From the NCBI RefSeq assembly GCF_000231035.2, contig NZ_KI912258.1:229969-276602 (forward strand): DNA of 46,634 nt, in the 5' to 3' direction. Under the pieces are notes generated by a model that did not search any database, was not told where the DNA came from, and was given only the letters and a program-made list of their open reading frames with translations. Below, piece by piece: positions 9,547-16,823 of the stretch. The first letter of the stretch is position 1. Each line of letters opens with the position of its first letter. This DNA is from Saccharomonospora iraqiensis subsp. paurometabolica YIM 90007. Lineage in GTDB: Bacteria > Actinomycetota > Actinomycetes > Mycobacteriales > Pseudonocardiaceae. Position numbers and translations under genes: made by a program.

Positions 9547-9600
9547 ACCTGTCATCTTCCGGGGTTCGGGGAAAGTTTTGTGTGAGAACCGCTGACAGGT
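9547..9600. promoter_or_regulatory. 8-bp inverted repeat in the divergent promoter region
   Basis: ACCTGTCA (9547-9554) and TGACAGGT (9593-9600) form a perfect inverted repeat 38 bp apart. It lies between the AfsR-type gene and the divergent operon starting at 9667. It could be an operator half-site pair; no -35/-10 pair is clear. Confidence 0.35.
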
Positions 9601-9666
9601 ACGTGAAAGAAGCGTCCCGCACTGTTTCGACGTCAGGACCCTGTCGTCCGGAACAGGAGTGCGGAG

Positions 9667-9768
9667 ATGGCAACGGTTCATTGGGACTTCGGTTTCGCCG
9701 AATGGTATCGGGCCGGAGCGGAGCGCGGTGGGACCGCGGTGGGCACGCTGAGGGGTGAGCGGCGGTGA
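9667..9768 (+). CDS. 33-aa peptide, first gene of a coupled operon
   Basis: ATG 9667 is preceded by AGGAG at about 9 bp, and the stop overlaps the GTG start of the next gene (GTGA at 9765-9768). The peptide begins MATVHWDFGFAEWYRAG, is aromatic at the start (W6, F8, F10, W13, Y14), then Gly/Arg-rich, and has no Cys. I recognise no family. A good ribosome site plus translational coupling argue that it is real. Sitting divergent to an AfsR-type regulator it recalls the small afsS gene next to afsR in Streptomyces, but no sequence similarity is claimed. It may simply be a leader peptide that couples translation. Confidence 0.55.
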   Translation: MATVHWDFGFAEWYRAGAERGGTAVGTLRGERR

Positions 9769-11006
9769 CTGATTCGATGTCGACACCGTGGCTCCGCACC
9801 CCGGGCAACGCCGCCGCGCGGAGGTGGTTGACCCGGCCCGACTGTCGCACGGTCCTGGTGGTGGTGCCGCACATGACCGCGGGCACCCGCCTCGCCGACG
9901 TCCTGCCGTTACTGGAGGCGGACCACCGGGTGCAGGTCCTGTTCACCGTCCCCACGACGGCCGACATGTGGCCGGGGGTCGAGGACTACGTGCGGTCGTG
10001 GGACGGGGTGCTGGTGCCCTGGAACCAGGCCCTGCGCACGCGTTTCGATCTCGCGCTGGCGGCCAGCTACCAGGAGATCGACAAGATCGACGCGCCGGTC
10101 CTGGTACTCCCGCACGGGGTCGCCGAGCGGTCCCGGATCAGCCCGCGCGACTCCGGGCAGGCCGAGGACACGTCGTCCCGGATGCGCGACCTCGTCGTCC
10201 GTGACGGGAGGGTGGTGCCGGCCGGTGTGGTCTTCGCCCGGGAAGAGGACGCCCGCCGGTTCCGCGCGGACTGCCCGGAGGCGGCGTCCCGTGCCCTCGT
10301 GGCCGGCGACCTCTGCCTCGACCGTATCCGCGCCAGCTTGCCCTACCGCGACCAGTACCGCCGGGCTCTGGGGGTGAACGACGACCGACGGATCGTCCTG
10401 GTCAGCTCCACCTGGTCCCGATGGTCGCTGTTCGGCACTGAGGAGGGCCTGTTGACCGAGCTGGTCCGGCAGTTGCCCGCCGACGAGTACCGCGTGGTCG
10501 CCGCGCTGCATCCCCTCATCTGGGCCGCGCACGGCGCATGGCAGATCCGGGCCTGGCTCGCCGCCGCGCTCGACGAGGGCCTCGTGCTCCTCCGCCCGGA
10601 GGAAGGCTGGCGGGCCGGCCTGGTCGCCGCGGACCACCTGGTCGGCGACCACGGCTCGGTGACCCTGTACGGAGCCGCACTCGGGCTCCCGGCGCTGCTG
10701 CATCCCGCAGCGGGGCAGGACGTCCGGCCGGACAGCCCGGCGGGTCACCTGTGGCGGGTGGCGCGCACGATCGATCCGGACCGTCCCTTCCCCGCCCAGC
10801 TCCGTGCCTCCGGGAGTGCGAGTCCGTCCCACGGTACGGCGTTGGCGCAGCGGATCAGTTCGGCGCACGGGAGGGCGGGTGTGCGTCTGCGTCGGGAGAT
10901 GTACCGGCTCCTCGGTCTGTCCGAGCCCGCGCGGGGCGTTCCCCTTTCCCCTGTGCCCCTCCCCGTCCCCGCCACCGGCGAAGCGCATCGGAGGGTCGAG
11001 CCGTGA
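9765..11006 (+). CDS. GT-B-like protein (CDP-glycerol glycerophosphotransferase-like), unassigned
   Basis: 413 aa from GTG 9765 (GTGA overlap); ATG 9777 is an alternative. Two Rossmann-like halves are visible. The N-terminal half has RTVLVVVPHMTAGTRLADVL, HRVQVLFTVP and APVLVLPHGV. The C-terminal half has RIVLVSSTWSRW, VVAALHPLIW and DHLVGDHGSVTLYGAALGLPALL. The last element resembles the donor-binding loop of CDP-glycerol:polyol-phosphate glycerophosphotransferases and other GT-B enzymes. No signal peptide or membrane segment is seen, so it is cytoplasmic. Such proteins are frequent in actinomycetes and are often named only as hypothetical. Substrate and function are unknown. Its stop overlaps the next gene's GTG, so the operon is tightly coupled. 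Confidence 0.6.
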   Translation: MTDSMSTPWLRTPGNAAARRWLTRPDCRTVLVVVPHMTAGTRLADVLPLLEADHRVQVLFTVPTTADMWPGVEDYVRSWDGVLVPWNQALRTRFDLALAASYQEIDKIDAPVLVLPHGVAERSRISPRDSGQAEDTSSRMRDLVVRDGRVVPAGVVFAREEDARRFRADCPEAASRALVAGDLCLDRIRASLPYRDQYRRALGVNDDRRIVLVSSTWSRWSLFGTEEGLLTELVRQLPADEYRVVAALHPLIWAAHGAWQIRAWLAAALDEGLVLLRPEEGWRAGLVAADHLVGDHGSVTLYGAALGLPALLHPAAGQDVRPDSPAGHLWRVARTIDPDRPFPAQLRASGSASPSHGTALAQRISSAHGRAGVRLRREMYRLLGLSEPARGVPLSPVPLPVPATGEAHRRVEP

Positions 11007-11428
11007 CGGGACCGATCGATCGTCGCCGGACACCGTGGCCGGGTGTGGCGACCGTCCTCTTGACGGCCCGGCACGGCGGACGGGAGCGGATACTCGTCGC
11101 CGACCTCGCACGGGCGCCGCGCGCCTGTCTGGAACGTGCGGACGTCGTGCTGGGTGGAACGCGCCCGTCCGTCCGCGCGGCCCACGGGACGGCGGTGGGT
11201 ATCCTGGCCGCACTGCCCGGATGCGTGCTCGTCGCACTCGTCGCGGCGACGGGGGAGTGCGTCGTCCTGGCCCGTAGCCGTCCCCCTGTCCTATTCGCCG
11301 CCGGAACACAGGTATCCGGGAATCCCGTCGCGCGGGCACGCGGGCACGCGTTGCGGTGCTACGTGTCGTTGTGCGGGGCCGGGTCGCCGGTCTCCCGCCC
11401 GAGGGCGGCCGGGATCTCCGCGAGCTGA
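11003..11428 (+). CDS. hypothetical protein, 141 aa, third gene of the coupled operon
   Basis: GTG 11003 overlaps the previous TGA (GTGA). The first 110 residues are a compact alternation of strands and helices (GVATVLLTAR, GRERILVADLARAP, RADVVLGGTRP, GTAVGILAALPGCVLVALVAATGE, VVLARSRPPVLF), so it looks like a small globular domain. I do not recognise the family. The 3' end overlaps the convergent NLR-like gene by 70 bp (11359-11428), so read-through from either side would give antisense RNA. Linkage to the GT-B-like gene suggests a shared function. Confidence 0.55.
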   Translation: MTGPIDRRRTPWPGVATVLLTARHGGRERILVADLARAPRACLERADVVLGGTRPSVRAAHGTAVGILAALPGCVLVALVAATGECVVLARSRPPVLFAAGTQVSGNPVARARGHALRCYVSLCGAGSPVSRPRAAGISAS

Positions 11429-13599
11429 GCACGGAGCCGGCGCGCGCGGGGGCTGCCGGTGCGCTCGTAGTGGGCGAGCGCACGGCGGAGAAGATCCTCC
11501 GCCGCGCCGGTCTCCCCGGTCCGGAACCGGAGGTCGGCGAGCGCCTCCAGAGCTTCGGCGTGGTAGTGGTCCGCGCCGGATCCGGCCAACGCGTCGACCG
11601 CGTGCCGGAGTGCGTCCTCCGCCTCGGCGAGCCGGCCCGACCGCAGCTGGATGGTGCCGATCCGGGTCATTCCGCGCAGGTGCAGCACCGTATCGCCCAG
11701 CTCGGCGGCGAGTGCCGCGGCTCTCCGCGCCGGAGCCAACGCCTCCGCCGGGCGGTCGAGATCACACAGCACCTCACTCGTCCGCCGTAGCTGCAGCGCC
11801 ACCAGACGCGGCTGTCGCAGGGTCTCCGCGATCGCCAGTGCCTGCCGGAAGCGGCGCAACGCCTCCTCGGCCTCGCCGGTCGCACGGGCGAGCAACCCCA
11901 GATGTTCCAACGCGGTCGCCTCGGCCTCGGCGTTCCCGGCCTCCCGGGCGAGTTCCAGGGCAGCGGTGAAACAGTCACCCGCCTGTTCGTGGTCGCCGCT
12001 GTCCAGGTGGGCGTAGCCGAGCTGCACCCGCATGCGGGCCTCGGCCCGGTGGTCGCCGCAGCGCCGCGCGGCCTCGACGCCCCACCGGTGGGTGCGGACC
12101 CAGTCCCCGTAGTGCTTGCGGTAGAGGAACAGTCCCCAGAGTGCCTCGCACAGCTGCCACGTGAATTCCCACCATTCCCGCTCCGCCGAGGCCCGCACCA
12201 CGGCCACGAGATTGTCCAGCTCCTGTTCCAGCCAGGCCAACGCCTCGACCGCACCCGCCTGACGCGGCGGGCTCCCGCGCAACCGCTCGTACGCGGGGCC
12301 GATCCGGGGCCGGAGCGGCAGAACCACCACATCGGCCGCGGCCGCGGCGTCGAGGTACCACGCGACGATCCGCCGCAGAACCTCGGCGCGTTCTCCCCCG
12401 CTCTCCCGTTCTTCCGCCTGTTGCCGTGCGTGCAGCCGGGCGAGGTCGTGGAAGCGATACCGCTCCGGCCCCGCTTCGGTCAGCAGGCTGGCGGTGACCA
12501 GGTCGTCGAGCGCCTTCTCCGCCTCGTCCACCGGGATGCCCAGGGCGGCGGCGGTGCGTTCGGCACAGAATTCCGGGCCCGGATGCAGTCCGAGCAGCCG
12601 GTAGGTGCGGGCGGCGTCCTCGGGAAGCCCCCGGTGGGACAGGTCGAAGTTGGCCTGTACGACGGCCTCGTCGGCGACGCCGAGCTCGCCGATCCGTCGC
12701 CGTTCGTCCGACAGTGCATCGACGAGTCGGGAGAGTGGTTGCCGCGGCCGGGTCGCGATCCGTGCCGCGACGACGCACAACGCGATTGGCAGACCCGCGC
12801 AGAAACCGACGAGTTGCCGCGCGGAGTCCTGCTCGACCGAGACCCGTTCCCGCCCGGCGGTCGCCGACAGCAGCTCCCACGCCGCCTCCTCGTCGAGCGG
12901 GTCGACGAGGAGGATCCGGGCTCCGTCCAGGGCGAGCCCGCCCAGACGCCATCGGCTGGTCACGATCACCACCGATTCCGGGGACGCGGGGAGCAACGGA
13001 CGCACCTGGGCAGCCGTGTCCGCGTCGTCGGCGAGGATGGCCACGGCCCTGCCCGCGGTCACCGACCGGTACAGCGCGGCCTGCCCGGCGAGGTCGGGGG
13101 GAACGGCGTCGGCCTCGACACCGAACGCCCGCAGCAGTCTGCGCAGCACGGTCTCCGGCGCCGCGGGGCCGGTCGGGCCGAACGCGCCCAGATCCGCGTG
13201 CACCTGGCCGTCCGGGAACCGGTCGAGGTGCTCGGTGATCCAGCGGGTGGCCAACGCGGTCTTCCCCACCCCGCCAGGGCCGGACAGGACGACCACCGCC
13301 GGCCCCTGCCGCTGCTCGGCGAGGAGGAGGTGATCGAGGTGGGCGAGCTCGTCCGCGCGGTCGGTGAACGAGTCCGGCACCGACAACAACTGTCGCGGCG
13401 GAGCCGCACGGGGGCGTGCGTGCACATGAACACCTCCGTGGATCGCGCCCGCTTGTACGGCCGGCCCCGAGATGTCGCCGGAAATGGTGTTCTCGTCACC
13501 TGAAATGTCGTCCACCCCGTCCCTCCCGTTCGCCGTGACCAATTCTCGGGCTCGGAGCCGCATCGCAACACCGCCTGACGGTCCCTCCCGGTGCACCAT
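11359..13599 (-). CDS. NLR-like NB-ARC/TPR protein with N-terminal amyloid-signalling (BASS/RHIM-like) motif
   Basis: 746 aa from ATG 13599. That ATG falls 6 nt after a TACATG -10-like hexamer in the 25-bp repeat, suggesting a leaderless start; ATG 13563 with an AGGCGG site is the alternative (734 aa). Residues 36-60 hold GDISGPAVQAGAIHG followed by GVHVH, matching the C-terminus of the 115-aa protein at 5730-6077. NB-ARC follows: Walker A GPGGVGKTA (about residue 107), VAILADDAD (Walker B), VIVTSRWRLG, GLPIAL (about 267) and FHDLARLHAR as the MHD-like motif (about 385). From about 480 the protein is TPR repeats, the usual ligand sensor. This is the receptor architecture of bacterial amyloid signalling: ligand-driven NB-ARC oligomerisation would template the effector motif. 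Domains and motif are seen; partner and trigger are inferred. Confidence 0.85.
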   Translation of the reverse strand: MVHREGPSGGVAMRLRARELVTANGRDGVDDISGDENTISGDISGPAVQAGAIHGGVHVHARPRAAPPRQLLSVPDSFTDRADELAHLDHLLLAEQRQGPAVVVLSGPGGVGKTALATRWITEHLDRFPDGQVHADLGAFGPTGPAAPETVLRRLLRAFGVEADAVPPDLAGQAALYRSVTAGRAVAILADDADTAAQVRPLLPASPESVVIVTSRWRLGGLALDGARILLVDPLDEEAAWELLSATAGRERVSVEQDSARQLVGFCAGLPIALCVVAARIATRPRQPLSRLVDALSDERRRIGELGVADEAVVQANFDLSHRGLPEDAARTYRLLGLHPGPEFCAERTAAALGIPVDEAEKALDDLVTASLLTEAGPERYRFHDLARLHARQQAEERESGGERAEVLRRIVAWYLDAAAAADVVVLPLRPRIGPAYERLRGSPPRQAGAVEALAWLEQELDNLVAVVRASAEREWWEFTWQLCEALWGLFLYRKHYGDWVRTHRWGVEAARRCGDHRAEARMRVQLGYAHLDSGDHEQAGDCFTAALELAREAGNAEAEATALEHLGLLARATGEAEEALRRFRQALAIAETLRQPRLVALQLRRTSEVLCDLDRPAEALAPARRAAALAAELGDTVLHLRGMTRIGTIQLRSGRLAEAEDALRHAVDALAGSGADHYHAEALEALADLRFRTGETGAAEDLLRRALAHYERTGSPRARRLRAQLAEIPAALGRETGDPAPHNDT

Positions 13600-13605
13600 C
13601 CTGAC

Positions 13606-13630
13606 ATGTAGCGCGCTATGCCGCGTCGGT
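13606..13630 (-). repeat. 25-bp direct repeat, copy 2 (promoter/operator-like)
   Basis: Identical to 6346-6370, with palindrome TAGCGCGCTA at 13609-13618. On the minus strand it supplies TACATG, 6 nt before the ATG of the NLR-like gene, so it most likely overlaps that gene's core promoter. Confidence 0.8.
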
Positions 13631-13647
13631 TTCGGGTGGGCCCGGTG

Positions 13648-13659
13648 TCCCGATCGGGA
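13648..13659. promoter_or_regulatory. 12-bp perfect palindrome
   Basis: TCCCGATCGGGA lies in the 135-bp divergent region between the NLR-like gene and the methyltransferase gene. It is a candidate operator for either side. No cognate regulator is identified. Confidence 0.35.
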
Positions 13660-13734
13660 AAAACCGATTGACCTCGACCATGGTTGATGTCGGAGGCTGG
13701 TGTCCCGAGGGATCACCACAGACAGGGGACGGAC

Positions 13735-14367
13735 ATGGACGCGACAGTGCCGCAGCAGACGTTCGACACCGCCTACGACGAGGGCTGGGCGGGCTGGGTG
13801 ATCGGACAGCCCCAGCCCGTCGTGGCCGAGCTGGAGCAACAGGGCTGGTTCCGCGGCAGCGTGCTGGACGCCGGGTGCGGTACGGGCGACAACACCGTGC
13901 TGCTCGCCGGGCGCGGCCACGACGTGCTCGGAATCGACTTCTCCGACCGCGCCGTGGACCTGGCCCGGCGCAACGCCGAGACGCACGGGGTGTCCGTCCG
14001 GTTCGAGTCGGCCGACGCGCTCGCCCTGGACGGTGCGGAGCGTTTCGACACCGTCGTGGACAGCGCCCTGTTCCACGTCTTCGGGGCCGACGACCGCGCC
14101 CGCTACGCCGACGTGCTGCACCGGGTGTGCCGGCCGGGGGCGCGGGTGTTCGTGCTCGCGCTGGCGCTGACCGACGAGCCGTCGTTCGGCCCGCGCATCA
14201 GCGACGCCGCGATCCGGGACGCCTTCACGGACGGCTGGGAGCTGGAGGATCTCAGCGCCAGTCGCTATCGCGCCGTGGCCTGGGGAGACCATGCGGCGGA
14301 ACTCGGTGTCGCCGACGACACCGCGGTGGACCTGCCCGCATGGCTGGCCCGGATACGGCGGGTCTGA
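13735..14367 (+). CDS. class I SAM-dependent methyltransferase
   Basis: 210 aa. Start at ATG 13735, which has GGGGA about 7 bp upstream; the frame is open further 5' but lacks such a site. Motif I is VLDAGCGTGD (residues 43-52), followed by VLGIDFSDRAVDLARR, which supplies the acidic residue for SAM ribose, and FDTVVDSALFHVF as the post-motif region. This is the Methyltransf_25/11 fold of small-molecule methyltransferases. The substrate cannot be read from sequence. The gene is divergent from the NLR-like gene and apparently monocistronic. Confidence 0.85.
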   Translation: MDATVPQQTFDTAYDEGWAGWVIGQPQPVVAELEQQGWFRGSVLDAGCGTGDNTVLLAGRGHDVLGIDFSDRAVDLARRNAETHGVSVRFESADALALDGAERFDTVVDSALFHVFGADDRARYADVLHRVCRPGARVFVLALALTDEPSFGPRISDAAIRDAFTDGWELEDLSASRYRAVAWGDHAAELGVADDTAVDLPAWLARIRRV

Positions 14368-14379
14368 TCGGCGGCGGTG

Positions 14380-14625
14380 TCAGCCCGGCTCGTCCTCGTC
14401 GAGTGCCGCCGCCAGTCGGTAGTCGACCCGCACGTTCTCGTAGGTCTCACCTGCACGGACCCGGTCGGGGAGATTCACCCGGTCGCTGTCGGACCGGGAA
14501 CGGTAGCCGGGTGAGCCACTGAAGGACACCCCGGTTTCCGGGTCGTCCCGCCAGCACATCCGCTCGGCGTGCACGGTCGAGGTGAAGTCGATGTCAGGTC
14601 GCCGGAGGCGCGGGACGCGGTTCAC
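14380..14625 (-). CDS. small conserved actinobacterial protein of unknown function
   Basis: 81 aa from GTG 14625 with GGAGG 8 bp upstream. The start overlaps the stop of the upstream frameshifted gene (GTGA), so the two form one transcription unit. The sequence is polar and mostly beta-like, with PDIDFTSTVHAERM, VSFSGSPGYRS and LPDRVRAGETYENVRVDYRLA. I recognise this pattern from hypothetical proteins in other actinomycetes but know no function. It has no signal peptide or membrane segment. Confidence 0.6.
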   Translation of the reverse strand: MNRVPRLRRPDIDFTSTVHAERMCWRDDPETGVSFSGSPGYRSRSDSDRVNLPDRVRAGETYENVRVDYRLAAALDEDEPG

Positions 14626-15582
14626 GTCCCGTGCCTCCGGCGGCGCCGTTCCGGGGAGGTGCGACCTCCGCCGGACTCGGAGCGTGGCCGGTGTGTCGTC
14701 CCGCCGGAGGTGCGGGGCCGTGGCCGTGGCCGCCGTGTGGTCCGCCTCTCCCGGGACCGGTCACCGGTCCCGTCACCGGTGCGCTGGTCACCGCCCCGGT
14801 CACTGTCGTCTCCCCCGGTGCGGTTCCCGTCGGACGAGGTGTCCCCGGCTGCCGTACCGGCGCCGCCGCCCACTTCGCGCGCGGTGCTTCCGGCGGTGTC
14901 GCCCACGTCGCGGGCCGCTTCTCCGGCGCTCCGGCCGACCTCTCGGGTCGTCTCTCCGGCGTTCCGGCCGACGTCCTCGGTCGCCCGTCCCGCGCCTCGC
15001 CCGACTTCCGTGGTCGCTTGTCCCGCGCCCTGTCCGACGTCGCTGACGGCCTCGCCCGCACCGTGGCCGACCTGCTCGACGGCGCGCCGCCCCCGGCCCC
15101 GAGTTCGCCGACCGCCCCGCCGACCTGTGCAACGCGGGCTGCACCGACTGCACCAGCAGTTCGAGGATCTGCGGGTTCCGGTCGATGGTGGTGAGCACCC
15201 GTTCCAGGATCTCGGCCACCCGGTCGAGCCGGACCTTGAGCAGTGCCTGCGCCTGGACACCGGTGATGTCCAGCGCGACCCGGCCGAGGGCGACATCGGC
15301 GCCCACGTTGAGCTTCACCAGGTCGAGCACCTCGGCCTGCAACGAGACGTGCGCGCGCAGATTCTCCACTTCGAGCGAGATCTGATCGACGGACAGGTTC
15401 GGCACATCGAGCAGCACGTCCGGTGCGCCCGCACCGTCCGGCGTCGGCCCAGGAGCACGGTCGGCAGGGCCGCCGACCTCGCCGGGGTGCCCGGACGCCG
15501 CCGAACTGTCGGCCGGGGGGCCGGTCGGTCGTTCGGCTCGGATCCGACCGCACGTCGTGGCCCCCGCCGCGGCCTTCTGTTC
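14622..15582 (-). pseudogene. frameshifted gene for an actinobacterial protein with Gly/Ala heptad-like repeats
   Basis: The reading frame changes twice. From about 15582 to 15125 it encodes DVLLDVPNLSVDQISLEVEN, then VSLQAEVLDLVKLNVGADV, LGRVALDITGVQAQALLKV and ILERVLTTIDRNPQILELLV. About 35 nt continue in a second frame (AQVGGAVGELGAGG). From about 15090 to 14622 a third frame gives amphipathic repeats of the type AVEQVGHGAGEAVSDVGQGA. The parts together match one known layout, a beta-rich head followed by G-A-G-x-A repeats. No in-frame start codon is seen at the expected N-terminus. Two nearby indels could be decay or assembly error in a GC-rich tract. Function unknown. Confidence 0.7.
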
Positions 15583-15734
15583 GGCTGAACGGCCTCGGTG
15601 TCTACTCCGTCCGGCCCATTAACTTCTGCTTCTTCAAGTCAGAAGTCCGACTTTTCCGACCATAGGAGTTTACGTGGTGGCCCTAAGTCTTTAACGTCCT
15701 CGTGAAGTTTCCGTTCATGGGAGGCGGAGGTCAC

Positions 15735-16763
15735 ATGACCGAACGCAACGCTTCGGACGATCCACCGGGACGAGGACTCTCGCGCCGCTCCATGCTGGTC
15801 GGCACCGCGGCGGGCGTCGTGACGCCGGTCGCGGTCTCGTCGCTCGGCGCGGCCGCCGCGACGGCGGATCCCGGCAACGGCCGGGCACCGGGGAACGCAG
15901 GCAGAGGTGATGGCCGCCTCCGCCGCATCACGATGTACGCGGAGAAACTGCCCGACGGCATGATCGGGTACGGGCTCGAACCGGGCGGTGCCACCGTCCC
16001 CGGCCCCGTGCTCGAGATCTGGGAAGGCGACACGCTCGAGATCGAGCTGGTCAACACCACCGACAAGCGGCTGTCGATCCACCCGCACGGCGTGGACTAC
16101 AGCGTCGACTCCGACGGCGCCCCGCTCAACGGGTCGTTCAACGAACCGGGCGAGACCCGCACCTACGTGTGGCGCACACGTGCCCCGTCCAAGGGCCCGG
16201 GAAAGCTCTGGATGCCCGGCAGTGCGGGGTACTGGCACTATCACGACCACGCGATGGGCACTCCACACGGGACGGAAGGCCTGCGTAAGGGGCTGTACGG
16301 CGCGCTCGTCGTCCGCCGCAAGGGCGACGTCCTGCCCGACCGGCAGTTCACCGTCGTGTTCAACGACATGACCATCAACAACCGGGTCGCGCCCGACGTC
16401 CCGGTGCTGGAGGCCAACCTCGGTGAGCGGGTCGAGTTCATCGCCATCGGGCACGGCAACAACTTCCACACCTTCCACCTGCACGCGCACCGGTGGGCGG
16501 ACAACCGCACCGGCTACCTGGAAGGCCCGAACGACCCGAGCCGGGTGATCGACAACCGCGACCTGAACCCCGGCGACTCGATCGGCTTCCAGGTCCTCGC
16601 GGGGGACGGCGTGGGGCCGGGTGCGTGGATGTACCACTGCCACGTGCAGTTCCACTCCGACGGCGGAATGGCCGGTGTGTTCCTGGTCCGCAACGCCGAC
16701 GGAAGCATGCCGGAGGGCGCCCGGGAGGCGCTCGACCGCTACCACGGGCACGCCGGCGGCTGA
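15735..16763 (+). CDS. two-domain multicopper oxidase (small laccase), Tat-exported
   Basis: 342 aa from ATG 15735 (GGAGG sites 5-15 bp upstream; in-frame starts at 15702 and 15717 are alternatives). The N-terminus has a twin-arginine signal, [20 protein letters not shown], so export is folded via Tat. Copper ligands are all visible: IHPHG and WHYHDHA in domain 1, HTFHLHAH in domain 2, and [12 protein letters not shown], which provides type 1/type 3 ligands with Met axial. The length and two-cupredoxin layout fit the trimeric small laccases of actinomycetes. It oxidises phenols or metals with reduction of O2 to water. It is the first gene of a secreted copper-related operon. Confidence 0.92.
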   Translation: MTERNASDDPPGRGLSRRSMLVGTAAGVVTPVAVSSLGAAAATADPGNGRAPGNAGRGDGRLRRITMYAEKLPDGMIGYGLEPGGATVPGPVLEIWEGDTLEIELVNTTDKRLSIHPHGVDYSVDSDGAPLNGSFNEPGETRTYVWRTRAPSKGPGKLWMPGSAGYWHYHDHAMGTPHGTEGLRKGLYGALVVRRKGDVLPDRQFTVVFNDMTINNRVAPDVPVLEANLGERVEFIAIGHGNNFHTFHLHAHRWADNRTGYLEGPNDPSRVIDNRDLNPGDSIGFQVLAGDGVGPGAWMYHCHVQFHSDGGMAGVFLVRNADGSMPEGAREALDRYHGHAGG

Positions 16764-16778
16764 GTCGGCGGACGACGA

Positions 16779-16802
16779 CGGCACGCCGGGACCGGCGTGC
16801 CG
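16779..16802 (+). terminator. strong intergenic hairpin, possible attenuator
   Basis: CGGCACGCC and GGCGTGCCG form a 9-bp GC stem with a 6-nt loop, 16 bp after the laccase stop and 22 bp before the next start. No T-run follows. It may reduce read-through or stabilise the laccase mRNA 3' end. Confidence 0.5.
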
Positions 16803-16823
16803 ACACCCGAGTAAGGAGTAGAG

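Noticed and set aside
6346-13630. The 25-bp repeats as attachment sites of an integrated element.
   Set aside because: No integrase, tRNA gene or transposase lies between them, and both sit as promoters of related genes; a shared regulatory element explains them better. Kept only as an alternative.
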